From the NCBI GenBank assembly GCA_023664955.1, contig JAMPEV010000001.1, positions 595,756 through 659,755 on the forward strand: a stretch of DNA of 64,000 bases, given 5' to 3'. Made by a program: the position numbers and the translations under genes. Numbering within the stretch: position 1 is the first letter of the stretch; each line of letters begins with the position of its first letter. This DNA comes from Duncaniella sp. (GTDB lineage Bacteria > Bacteroidota > Bacteroidia > Bacteroidales > Muribaculaceae). Below are positions 1 to 8,117 of this stretch, piece after piece. The notes under the pieces are model-generated. The model worked only from the letters and a program-made list of their open reading frames with translations. It had not been told where the DNA came from and made no database searches.

Positions 1-2
1 TT

Positions 3-140
3 GGACACCTCGTATTCGATCCCGGCAATGATGATACTCCCGTCATCCCCGAAGGACCCGAAGATCCTCTCTACTACGTAGGTGCTAAGATCAACATCCT
101 CTCTTGGAAGGTTGTTAATCAGACCATCACTGATCTCTAA
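3..140 (+). CDS. C-terminal end of a fimbrillin-like protein (partial)
   Basis: An open frame enters from the window edge and ends at a TAA at 138-140, giving 45 residues. The tail contains VGAKINILSWKVV followed by NQTITDL. A final strand with a conserved Trp close to the C terminus is typical of Mfa1/FimA-type Bacteroidales fimbrillins, where the last strand serves in polymerisation. The genes that follow encode anchor and accessory fimbrial lipoproteins, which supports this reading. Most of the protein lies outside the window, so the family call rests on the tail and on context. Confidence 0.6.
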   Translation, partial: GHLVFDPGNDDTPVIPEGPEDPLYYVGAKINILSWKVVNQTITDL

Positions 141-161
141 TAAATCAAACCATATCAAACT

Positions 162-200
162 CTCCGTGGCTCTTCCACGGAAAGGCCATGGAGGGTTTTT
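162..200 (+). terminator. Intrinsic terminator-like hairpin inside the fimbrial operon
   Basis: CTCCGTGGC (162-170) can pair with GCCATGGAG (185-193, one G-U pair), followed by GGTTTTTCTT. The same left arm can instead pair locally as TCCGTGG (163-169) with CCACGGA (175-181), so the two structures exclude each other. The element lies between the fimbrillin stop codon and the anchor gene, where partial termination would give more major subunit than minor subunits. Confidence 0.6.
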
Positions 201-230
201 CTTATTACCAAACATTATCTCACCACTTTG

Positions 231-1298
231 ATGAAATACATCTCTGACATATTCAAAATTATGTCGCGACTGCTCCCTCTGTTGGCATTCTCGACACTCG
301 TTTCGTGCGACAACACGATTTATGATTATGAAGGTGATTGTGACCCCCACTACAAGGTCAAATTCATCTACGACTATAATCTGAAATATGCTGACGCATT
401 TGCATCTGAAGTTGAGGAGGTGACTTTATATATTATAGATGCTGACGGGAAGATTGTCTGGCAGAAATACGAAGCCGGACCTGAGCTTAAAACCGGCTCG
501 TATCTTATGGATGTTGACGGGCTTACCCCCGGCACTTACACCCTGATAGCATGGTGCGGAAACGGGCACAAAACCGATTTCAGCATTCCCGACGATGCTA
601 CGCATAACACACATCTCAAATCGACCCTCGGCGGTCGCACCGCACACGACGATGGCTGGATGTTCAACGGTTCAGCTGTGCGCCACGATTTCCGCGACCT
701 TTACCACGGCAAGCTCATTGACGTGACTTTCCCCGACTCTGAGGGCGAACATATATTTGAAGTGCATCTCACTAAAGATACTAACGACGTTCATGTCGTG
801 TTGCAACATCTCTCCGGAGAACCGGTTGACGATTCTCTTTTCCTATTTACCATCGAGGAGGAAAATGGCTATCTCGATTGGGACAATGCAATTCTCGATG
901 ACGAACCATTGACATACTACGCTCACACCGTCACCAGCGGTATCGCCGGTGCGGATGTGCCTAACTATAAAGGCGACGGTCAAGGAAATGAATCACGTGC
1001 CATCACTTCCATTGGTTGTGCCGTGGCAGATTTCCAGATTAGCCGTATCACTCCTGAGAAGCGCTGCTTCGTGAAGATTTACCGCAAAGGCGACAAGGGT
1101 CTGGTGGCTTCTATTCCTCTGGCCGACTACGCTCTGATGACTAAGGGTAATCACCGCCATCTCAGCAATGATGATTACCTCGATTATCGCGATGACTATT
1201 CTTTGGTTTTGTTCCTTGATGAGAATAACAGGTGGATTTCCACTTACATATATATCAATTCCTGGCAAGTAATCTTGCAGAATGTTGACGAAATTTGA
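231..1298 (+). CDS. FimB/Mfa2-family fimbrial anchor lipoprotein
   Basis: This 355-residue protein is a likely fimbrial anchor or assembly subunit of the FimB/Mfa2 family. It has an N-terminal hydrophobic segment ending in a lipobox (LVSC), so it is probably lipidated and carried to the outer membrane. The mature N terminus, with DCDPHYKVKFIYDYN and a following VTLYIIDADGK strand, matches the opening pattern of Mfa2-type proteins. A TTG at 228 extends the frame by one codon; ATG 231 is preferred, and ATG 261 (MSRLLPLL) would also give a signal peptide. The gene sits 90 bp after the fimbrillin end and almost touches the next gene, consistent with one fimbrial operon. Confidence 0.8.
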   Translation: MKYISDIFKIMSRLLPLLAFSTLVSCDNTIYDYEGDCDPHYKVKFIYDYNLKYADAFASEVEEVTLYIIDADGKIVWQKYEAGPELKTGSYLMDVDGLTPGTYTLIAWCGNGHKTDFSIPDDATHNTHLKSTLGGRTAHDDGWMFNGSAVRHDFRDLYHGKLIDVTFPDSEGEHIFEVHLTKDTNDVHVVLQHLSGEPVDDSLFLFTIEEENGYLDWDNAILDDEPLTYYAHTVTSGIAGADVPNYKGDGQGNESRAITSIGCAVADFQISRITPEKRCFVKIYRKGDKGLVASIPLADYALMTKGNHRHLSNDDYLDYRDDYSLVLFLDENNRWISTYIYINSWQVILQNVDEI

Positions 1299-1300
1299 AA

Positions 1301-3424
1301 ATGAAATTTTATACTGCCATATTACAGTTCCTGTCACTCAAGTTCCCTCTGCTGCTCGCGGTGGTGCTTTGGTCATGCTCGTCTGACATTGATCAGCCGT
1401 CCGACCCGGTGTCGCCCGAAGGAGTTGCTGTGGCGCGGGTGGAGTTCTTCATGACAGTTGGCGATAACGCGGGCTCTGTAAGCCGCACCACTCCTACCGA
1501 CGGTAGTTACGACCCCGGTTCCGGCTACGAAAATTATATAAATTTGGCCGGCAACGACTTCCAAGTGCTGTTTTTCAGCGGTGAAGACAATGGCTCAGAA
1601 TCGAAATTCTTAAATAAATTAGAACTTATAGGCATCACCGTTGAAGGAGAGACTACATCGTCGAAGACATACAGGGTATTAGGGCGAGTGCCTCAGAAAA
1701 TGCTCCGCGATGCCGATTTCAGAGTAGTGATATTGGCCAATTGGGGGGAATATCCGACTTTAGTGGCAGAAGAAACAACTCTCGACCAGCTTTGCGCAAA
1801 TCAGAATGCAACATTTGAATTCAATCAAGCCGCCACGGAAATAGGAGCGGAAAACCCCATACCAATGTATGGCGTGAAGAAGTTTGGTAAGGTTGTGTTC
1901 GATGATGCCGGTTATGGTAATCTCGGCACGTTGCACTTGCTGCGTGCTTACGCTAAAGTTGATGTCATGGTCCATTCCGAAGTTTCAGAACGTTGGAAAA
2001 TTAGCTCGGCTTCAATTACTTATGCTGCCGGTAAAGGTTACAAAGCCCCGGCTAATGTCTATGATGAGTCGGACTATGTCCATAATTCATATACTTCCGA
2101 TTATACTGACTCTCCTAATATTCCGGCTGACAACGAAACGGTAACCAATTTACTGTTTACCAAGGTCTCTGACACCCCGTCAACTTACAGAATTTATATC
2201 CCGGAATACCGCAATGTGAATGCCGATGGCACTCAAGTGGCAACTCCGGCTCGTATTGCCGTTAATTTCGTTGATAAAAATACCAATCTGCCTTCTTTCC
2301 TCGGCGAGCAGTTTATCGATTTCAAGTATTACGTGGCCCCATCCGGAAATTCCGAACTTAAGAACAAGCCTTTCAACGTGATGCGAAATTATTGGTATAA
2401 GTTTGAGGTGAAAAAAATCGACGAAATTGCAGGTCTTGATGTGAATCTCGATGTGCAGCCCTATGCATCGGTGGAACTTGACCCCGGTTTCGGCCTTAAA
2501 CGCGACCCCATCGACGGTTACATTATTCTGCATGAAACTCAACAAGAAGATTCCATATTCCCCACCTTCCTTTATGATGACCGTTACAGTAACTATTACG
2601 ATTATCAAAAGTATATGCTCGCCAGCAACTACTCGAAAAATGGAATGGCGCGATTGACTGAGACACAGAAAGCCGATCTTGGTCTTAGCGGCGACATCTT
2701 GATAGTGAAGCGCGCAAATCACTATCACGACGAAGTTGGTGACGATGCCGGAGTTCCCTCACTTTTATATTGTACTGAAACCGGCGTTTACTATGACTTC
2801 AGAGGAGATCCCTTGAATTTGCGTTATAAACATACAGAACCGACCTCTACCGATACAGAAACGATACTCTTTGACGTGGAACGTGACTTCCACTATAATG
2901 ATATTGTAATTTCAAGTGGTGACAACTCTGTGGAAAGTTCCTACTACGATTTTGCCCATGGTAATTACAAAGGGGCATTTAATCCTGATAAATCTGTAGC
3001 GTGTGATGAGGAGCTAACTGGAGTAAATAAACGTCCGGATAACGATAGCAAGGTGAATTTCTATCGTGCTAAAACTTTTCGCAGAACCGGCGGGTGGATT
3101 GAAATCGTCCCCTATTGGCTGATTCAGGATACCCGTGTCTGCCGATTGTATTACAATATATTCACGCGCAGGTATTACGATAAGGACGGATACTGCTTGC
3201 AAGCTCCTGAATACGAGGAAACTTTTGAATTCAATGTAGGCGATACCTACCCTTATGTAGTACTTGATATAGATTCGGATGATAATCCAACTTTGGTGTA
3301 TGAACGCAGTACAGGCGAATATTATAGCGTTGCTTCAGGAGTATATAATAAGATAGATCGCCCGTCCACTCTTGTCAAGGACTCTCGGCTACCTTGGCCG
3401 CCGGCAGCATTGGCCGGAGATTAA
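1301..3424 (+). CDS. Fimbrial accessory lipoprotein, Mfa-like
   Basis: This is a 708-residue secreted lipoprotein with signal segment FPLLLAVVLWSCSS (lipobox Cys about residue 26). A SRTTPTDG segment soon after the lipobox and the following LAGNDFQVLFF and DADFRVVILANWG strands resemble the N-terminal beta domain of Bacteroidales minor fimbrial subunits. The C-terminal third is Tyr- and Asp-rich and has no domain I recognise. The in-frame TTG at 1295 overlaps the upstream stop; ATG 1301 lies 2 nt after that stop (TGA 1296-1298), suggesting translational coupling. The likely role is an accessory or tip-proximal pilus component; the exact position in the pilus cannot be read from sequence. Confidence 0.65.
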   Translation: MKFYTAILQFLSLKFPLLLAVVLWSCSSDIDQPSDPVSPEGVAVARVEFFMTVGDNAGSVSRTTPTDGSYDPGSGYENYINLAGNDFQVLFFSGEDNGSESKFLNKLELIGITVEGETTSSKTYRVLGRVPQKMLRDADFRVVILANWGEYPTLVAEETTLDQLCANQNATFEFNQAATEIGAENPIPMYGVKKFGKVVFDDAGYGNLGTLHLLRAYAKVDVMVHSEVSERWKISSASITYAAGKGYKAPANVYDESDYVHNSYTSDYTDSPNIPADNETVTNLLFTKVSDTPSTYRIYIPEYRNVNADGTQVATPARIAVNFVDKNTNLPSFLGEQFIDFKYYVAPSGNSELKNKPFNVMRNYWYKFEVKKIDEIAGLDVNLDVQPYASVELDPGFGLKRDPIDGYIILHETQQEDSIFPTFLYDDRYSNYYDYQKYMLASNYSKNGMARLTETQKADLGLSGDILIVKRANHYHDEVGDDAGVPSLLYCTETGVYYDFRGDPLNLRYKHTEPTSTDTETILFDVERDFHYNDIVISSGDNSVESSYYDFAHGNYKGAFNPDKSVACDEELTGVNKRPDNDSKVNFYRAKTFRRTGGWIEIVPYWLIQDTRVCRLYYNIFTRRYYDKDGYCLQAPEYEETFEFNVGDTYPYVVLDIDSDDNPTLVYERSTGEYYSVASGVYNKIDRPSTLVKDSRLPWPPAALAGD

Positions 3425-3462
3425 TAACCAAATTTTGAGAACTAATTAACCGACCTTTTTGA

Positions 3463-6400
3463 ATGAAACATATACGCTCAATATATTCTTTTCCGCCGGT
3501 TTTATTGATATGCATACTGTGCGCCTTTTTCAGCGGCTGTACAGATGATACTTTCGATGACCTGAAATATGGTGTGGAGTATCCCGATGGAACTACAACC
3601 GTTGACCTCAATATCGATTTCGCACCTCTGGCAAGTGCTAAGCTTAACAGCCGAACAGCTCCTGCCGGCAACGTTATAAGGGATCTGAAAGATTTCTCCA
3701 TCCTCTTCTTTGACACTCGCCAAAAGAATGAGGAAGGTTTGGCGAAGCTTACGTATATTAAGCATTTTAGTTCCGATGATAAAGGTGTTAAATATAATAT
3801 ATCCGACGCTACACGTAAGCCGGGAGATGCGTCCAATGGTCTTCCGCTTGCTGAGACGAGCACAAAGCATGTCGATTTAGAGCTCGAAGGTGTGCCTTAT
3901 AGTTCATACATTATTTACGCAGTTGCCAATCTCGGTGGAAGTGCTAAATCAACTGAGCAAGTCCTTACCGAGAAAAACATTACCGAAGGCAGCAGTATTG
4001 AAGATTTCAAGCTGATAAAGGTGGACTGGGATAAATCTGATATGCTCAACAATGCCCAGATGACCGGCTTTTTCTCTGTGGGTGAACAGTCAAAATCACC
4101 CGGCACCGGTTCTGAACCGACTGAGGTTGAGATCCGCACCCCACGTCCTACCATTCACTCTTGGTTGCGCCGCATGGTGTCGAAGGTCACAATTGACTAT
4201 GATGCTACTGCCTTGCGCAACGGTGTGACTGTTACTATTAGAAAGGTGACTATCCGTGACATTGCAGCTTCTGCATACCTTGGCGTTCCAAATCGTATCG
4301 GAGGAGATGATACTGAAGGCAATTTGATTAATAAAGATGGCTTGATTAACGGCGCCAACGAAGGAGATAATAACCATTGCATTGACTACATAGACGAAGA
4401 ACACCCTAACGGCATCGTTCTTACTTCGGCCACTGCCGACTACCCGAAATCCAAGGATTTTGAGGGCGAGCCACATAGAGAATCTGACCCGGCTTTGTTC
4501 TTTTTTGAGAATATGCAAGGCGAAGTACCCGATAAGGACAATAACGGTAAGCTCCAGGATGGCAAGCTCCAGGACCAGGACGGCGATGGAAAGATAGATT
4601 ATCCCGGTGCTAATGACCCCAACCATGATGATTATGTAGATTACAAGGATGGTTTGAAATATGGCACTTACGTCGAGGTGGAGGCTGACTACCAGGCAAA
4701 TGCTGTCGGCCATATCGGTAAAGGTTCGATTAAGTACCGTTTCATGATCGGTAAGAACGTCACAACCAACTGTGATGCTGAGCGTAACCACCATTACAAA
4801 CTCAAGCTCTGCTTCCTTGGCAATGCCAACGAAGTAGACTGGCATGTGGACTACGACGAAGAGCCCGGATTCTACGGTCCCAACCCCTACTTTGTGTCAT
4901 ACGGCTATAACCGTATGACCTATTACCCCATTAAAATCTCAGGCAAGGTTGTGGGCAAGGTTAAACTTACAATTATGCAAAACGCATGGTGGCCCAATAA
5001 CGCCAAGGATTACAATTATATGTTGAAGACAGAATATGGACCGGATGGAATCACTAAGCTTATAAATGATGAAGGACAAGACTCTGTTGGCATAAATTAT
5101 TTTTCAGCTTGGAAAGGTGTAATTAAAATGTATCATCCCTCCGCTTCCCAAAATAAGCTGGAACCATGGACCGGTTTTTTGTCTCTAAGCCAGCCGATGA
5201 ATAATAATAATACTGCTGTTTTTTCCCTGGCAGAGCACAAGGTTAATCTTAAAGATGATGGACCGAATTATGATCTTCTGTATAGATATTGGATAGGCGA
5301 GCTCGCCGATGACAATGGATATAAGTATCCCAGGGGGGTCAGAGAATACGAAACAACTGTGGGTCCACATGGAGACAATGCCACCGGTACTTATACAGTG
5401 ACAAAGGATGAAAACTCCACCACCATAAATGTGCCTTTTTTTACACGTGAGAAGCAGTTACAGAAATCTTCGGCTTATACCGGTGCCAATCCTTTCAGCG
5501 GTTATCCGCGTGAAGCAAAAATAAAGCTTGAGTATACTTTGGATGTGGATGGTGTCCAAAAAGAGATGACAGACATTATAAAGGTTTATCAAGTACGGCG
5601 CTTGGGTAATCCGTCAGGCATATGGCGCAATTATAATAACGCTACGCCATTTCATGTAGTATTAAAGCAACTCGATACGGAGACAAGTACCACGTTCTCC
5701 GATGTTAAGTCAATAGGCCCATGGAGAGCATATATCTCGCGTGGTAATACCGATTTTATTACTCTTGATGGCAAAACGGAAGTTCGTGGTGGCGATGGTA
5801 CTAATATTGACTTTAATATCACTTTCAGAGGCAAAATTTCGAGAAACGAAAACAATTGTGCTATCATCCGCGTGGAATACCACAATTACTCATGTCATCA
5901 CCTGATTTTCGTGCGTCAGGGCTCGGCTCCCATTCAGCTTAGGACAGACGCTAAAATCAAGTGGCATTTGGCTAACGTTGTGCGTTCAACGAACGATGAT
6001 AAAAACAATCCCATTGTTGAGGAGGGTGTATCTCCCTTGGATGAAGGCTCGCTATTCCGTTATGGAAACTTGGTACAGGGTATTCCTCCGCTTTGTAATG
6101 ATATGTATGACGCAGAAAAGAATGGTATACCATTTACCCCCGATATGTTTGATGATGGAAATAAAAATCCAACATTTTCTCGTTTGAGCAATGGAGATAC
6201 AAATGAGCCTTGGAACAATATAAGTTGTGAGTCAAAAGAAGGTGCTTTCCCCTCAGTTATAAAAATTAGTGGACGAAATGGTAATTACCGATTGCCAACT
6301 ACTGCCGAATTTAGTATGCTTTGTCCCACATCAGGAAAGGTGGATGAAGTTATGGAAAATGATTATGGCGTTTTATACGGTGATGACGCAACTCGGACAG

Positions 6401-6882
6401 CGGATAATGTTAAAGATGCTTATGGGTATTTCAGAGATAATACACTGTCTGATTATGAAAATAAACCGAATACAGATTGTCGAGGTATGAGAGGTCTATT
6501 TATATACAACAACACAACAACTGTTGCAACATTGGGTGGAAACCATATATTTCTTCCTATCGGCCGTTCTGGATTTGGACGAAGAAAGCATGGTGGAAAA
6601 AATGATACGAAATCAGCCCACAATGGAACTTATCGGGCAGGTGTGGGCGTTCATCAATATGCCGGTCGATTCGATTGGTATGAGGATAAAAATTCGAAGC
6701 TTCTGCCATTATTTTATGATATTTTCCGCAGTCGTGGTGCACTGTATTGGCCTCAAAAAAAGAATGGTAATGATTGGACTCTTGACATCAACTACAAAAC
6801 CTACGATTTTAGTTTAAGTGACTTAGGCTATACTGAAGCATACTCCGACGCATGCTTTGTCCGCTTAGTTGAAGATATGTAA
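3463..6882 (+). CDS. DUF4906-type fimbrial lipoprotein with lectin-like C-terminal domain, putative tip adhesin
   Basis: This 1139-residue lipoprotein has signal and lipobox FFSGC near residue 26. Residues about 356-390 hold Asp/Asn-rich loops (DKDNNGK, DQDGDGKIDY) like calcium-binding thrombospondin-3 or EF-type loops. Residues about 715-830 (IWRNYNN, GPWRAYIS, HLIFVRQGSAPIQL, WHLANVV) resemble the DUF4906 module of large Bacteroidales fimbrial proteins. Residues about 940-1139 carry RLPTTAEF, GMRGLF, a Gly-rich LPIGRSGFGRR and a terminal CFVRLVED, the pattern of the FISUMP/formylglycine-generating-enzyme fold related to C-type lectins. As the last and largest fimbrial gene, it is a good candidate for the adhesive tip. 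The domain names are family recognition by eye; the adhesin role is inference. Confidence 0.7.
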   Translation: MKHIRSIYSFPPVLLICILCAFFSGCTDDTFDDLKYGVEYPDGTTTVDLNIDFAPLASAKLNSRTAPAGNVIRDLKDFSILFFDTRQKNEEGLAKLTYIKHFSSDDKGVKYNISDATRKPGDASNGLPLAETSTKHVDLELEGVPYSSYIIYAVANLGGSAKSTEQVLTEKNITEGSSIEDFKLIKVDWDKSDMLNNAQMTGFFSVGEQSKSPGTGSEPTEVEIRTPRPTIHSWLRRMVSKVTIDYDATALRNGVTVTIRKVTIRDIAASAYLGVPNRIGGDDTEGNLINKDGLINGANEGDNNHCIDYIDEEHPNGIVLTSATADYPKSKDFEGEPHRESDPALFFFENMQGEVPDKDNNGKLQDGKLQDQDGDGKIDYPGANDPNHDDYVDYKDGLKYGTYVEVEADYQANAVGHIGKGSIKYRFMIGKNVTTNCDAERNHHYKLKLCFLGNANEVDWHVDYDEEPGFYGPNPYFVSYGYNRMTYYPIKISGKVVGKVKLTIMQNAWWPNNAKDYNYMLKTEYGPDGITKLINDEGQDSVGINYFSAWKGVIKMYHPSASQNKLEPWTGFLSLSQPMNNNNTAVFSLAEHKVNLKDDGPNYDLLYRYWIGELADDNGYKYPRGVREYETTVGPHGDNATGTYTVTKDENSTTINVPFFTREKQLQKSSAYTGANPFSGYPREAKIKLEYTLDVDGVQKEMTDIIKVYQVRRLGNPSGIWRNYNNATPFHVVLKQLDTETSTTFSDVKSIGPWRAYISRGNTDFITLDGKTEVRGGDGTNIDFNITFRGKISRNENNCAIIRVEYHNYSCHHLIFVRQGSAPIQLRTDAKIKWHLANVVRSTNDDKNNPIVEEGVSPLDEGSLFRYGNLVQGIPPLCNDMYDAEKNGIPFTPDMFDDGNKNPTFSRLSNGDTNEPWNNISCESKEGAFPSVIKISGRNGNYRLPTTAEFSMLCPTSGKVDEVMENDYGVLYGDDATRTADNVKDAYGYFRDNTLSDYENKPNTDCRGMRGLFIYNNTTTVATLGGNHIFLPIGRSGFGRRKHGGKNDTKSAHNGTYRAGVGVHQYAGRFDWYEDKNSKLLPLFYDIFRSRGALYWPQKKNGNDWTLDINYKTYDFSLSDLGYTEAYSDACFVRLVEDM

Positions 6883-6939
6883 TAATCCCATCTCCTGCAT
6901 CTAAAAGCGATTAGAAAAGATCATTTCTCCGAAATGTAG

Positions 6940-6959
6940 GGACGCACCATGGTGCGTCC
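6940..6959. repeat. Interspersed 20-nt palindrome, copy 1
   Basis: A perfect palindrome GGACGCACCATGGTGCGTCC, preceded by ATGTA and followed by CTCC and then CCGGGGTCGCC. The same flanks surround copies at 30383-30402 and 33076-33095 in the opposite orientation. It lies downstream of the fimbrial operon and before the terminator at 7053. The rest of 6883-7052 holds no gene. Confidence 0.8.
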
Positions 6960-7052
6960 TCCCCAGCCGGGGTCGCCGGACCAGGCCAAAAACACTGAGC
7001 CCCGGAGGGGCGATGTGGTGGTATTCATAAAAAACTGATTAACAAACTTTAA

Positions 7053-7090
7053 CAAGAACCCGATTCCCACATCGGGTTCTTGTCATTTTA
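7053..7090 (+). terminator. Intrinsic terminator of the fimbrial operon
   Basis: CAAGAACCCGAT (7053-7064) and ATCGGGTTCTTG (7071-7082) form a perfect 12-bp stem with a 6-nt loop, followed by TCATTTTA. It is 170 bp after the last fimbrial stop codon. Confidence 0.8.
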
Positions 7091-7114
7091 TAGAATCTTT
7101 CAATCGATGATAGG

Positions 7115-7147
7115 TTTAGATAAAATTAGCTATAACAATTAGTTTTG
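7115..7147 (+). promoter_or_regulatory. Candidate promoter P1 of the xylose operon
   Basis: TAGTTTTG at 7140-7147 fits the Bacteroidota -7 box TAnnTTTG, with TTTA at 7115-7118 at 21-bp spacing as a weak -33 box. Transcription would start near 7154, just before the operator cluster at 7164-7227, so a bound repressor would block it. Confidence 0.4.
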
Positions 7148-7163
7148 CGGTAAATGTAAGACT

Positions 7164-7227
7164 TACGATAAGACTTATTGTATTTCTAACGAAATGAAAG
7201 CTATGTTATCGTAGAGCGTACGATAAC
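7164..7227. promoter_or_regulatory. Operator cluster: four TACGATAA-type half-sites
   Basis: Two inverted repeats share one half-site. The first is TACGATAAG-A-CTTATTGTA at 7164-7182. The second is GTTATCGTA-N5-TACGATAAC at 7205-7227, whose 9-bp arms are perfect. They lie 107-170 bp upstream of the Nudix regulator gene and are the likely binding sites for that regulator. The assignment is inference from position and symmetry. Confidence 0.6.
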
Positions 7228-7291
7228 TAATATGGTGCGATTTAATGTTTTAAAACATAAAAATTATTTACGGAGTATAGCTGAAGATTCG

Positions 7292-7299
7292 TAAATTTG
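7292..7299 (+). promoter_or_regulatory. Candidate promoter P2 -7 box before the Nudix regulator
   Basis: TAAATTTG matches the TAnnTTTG -7 consensus exactly, 34 bp before the start codon at 7334. The -33 region (TTTA at 7267-7270) is weak. Confidence 0.5.
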
Positions 7300-7333
7300 C
7301 AGCGTTGTTAAAAACATAATACCACCTTAAAAC

Positions 7334-8050
7334 ATGACCATGGCCCCATTAGCCAATAATCATATATCGGTTGACTGTGTAGTGTTCGGCTTCGACGGCA
7401 GCGAGCTGCGTGTGCTTTTGGTGAAGCGCAACGGTTACGATCCGGCAGGCGAATACAACGACATGAAGCTACCAGGCAGTCTCATATATCAGGACGAAGA
7501 CCTTGACCAAGCGGCAAGAAGAGTCCTCAACGAGCTTACCGGAGTAGAAGGATTATCACTTACGCAGTTCAAAGCCTTCAGCTCAAAGGACCGCACACGC
7601 GACCCCCGCGATGTGCTATGGCTTGAACGAGCACAGCAAGCGAAGGTGGAGCGTATTGTCACCATCGCCTATTTCTCACTCGTGAAGCTCGACAAGTCGC
7701 TCGAGCGCGTGGCAGAGAAACACCAAGCCGTATGGGTGCCGATCCAGGAAGTGGGGCAACTCGCATTCGACCACAACCTCATCATCGCTGAAGCCCGCGA
7801 AGCAATCCGCCGAGCTGTCGACAACAACCGGGCAGTGGTATTCGACCTACTCCCCAGGAAATTCACCGCTTCCCAGCTCCGACTCCTCTGCGAGAAAATA
7901 TACGAAAAAGCCTACGATGTGAGAAACTTCCACAAAAAGCTGTCACAAATGTCCTACATAGTTCCTCTCGAAGAGCGCGAACAGGGAGTGGCCCACCGAG
8001 CTGCACGATATTATAAATTCGACCGTAAGACCTATACCACAGGCCGCTAA
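7334..8050 (+). CDS. Nudix-winged-helix (NrtR-family) transcriptional regulator of xylose use
   Basis: This 238-residue protein has an N-terminal Nudix fold (VDCVVFGFDGSELRVLLVKRN through about residue 145) and a C-terminal winged helix (LLPRKFTASQLRLLCEKIY to the end). The Nudix box is degenerate: where an active hydrolase has the REXXEE core, this protein has RRVLNELTG, so the domain should sense a ligand rather than hydrolyse one. In Bacteroides, regulators of this kind include AraR, which controls arabinose genes. Being the first gene before xylB, xylA and xylE, it is most likely the local xylose regulator, answering to xylose, xylulose or a phosphorylated intermediate. ATG 7334 and ATG 7340 are both possible starts. 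Confidence 0.85.
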   Translation: MTMAPLANNHISVDCVVFGFDGSELRVLLVKRNGYDPAGEYNDMKLPGSLIYQDEDLDQAARRVLNELTGVEGLSLTQFKAFSSKDRTRDPRDVLWLERAQQAKVERIVTIAYFSLVKLDKSLERVAEKHQAVWVPIQEVGQLAFDHNLIIAEAREAIRRAVDNNRAVVFDLLPRKFTASQLRLLCEKIYEKAYDVRNFHKKLSQMSYIVPLEEREQGVAHRAARYYKFDRKTYTTGR

Positions 8051-8117
8051 CTATTAGAGAAAGGCCATCATTATTAAAAGCAATATTAATCAATCAACCT
8101 AAATTAAATCACCTGAC

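Noticed and set aside
4096..4845. Long antisense frame of 249 residues inside the fimbrial tip gene
   Set aside because: It is opposite a lipoprotein with clear domains, lacks its own promoter, and is explained by the base composition of the sense codons.
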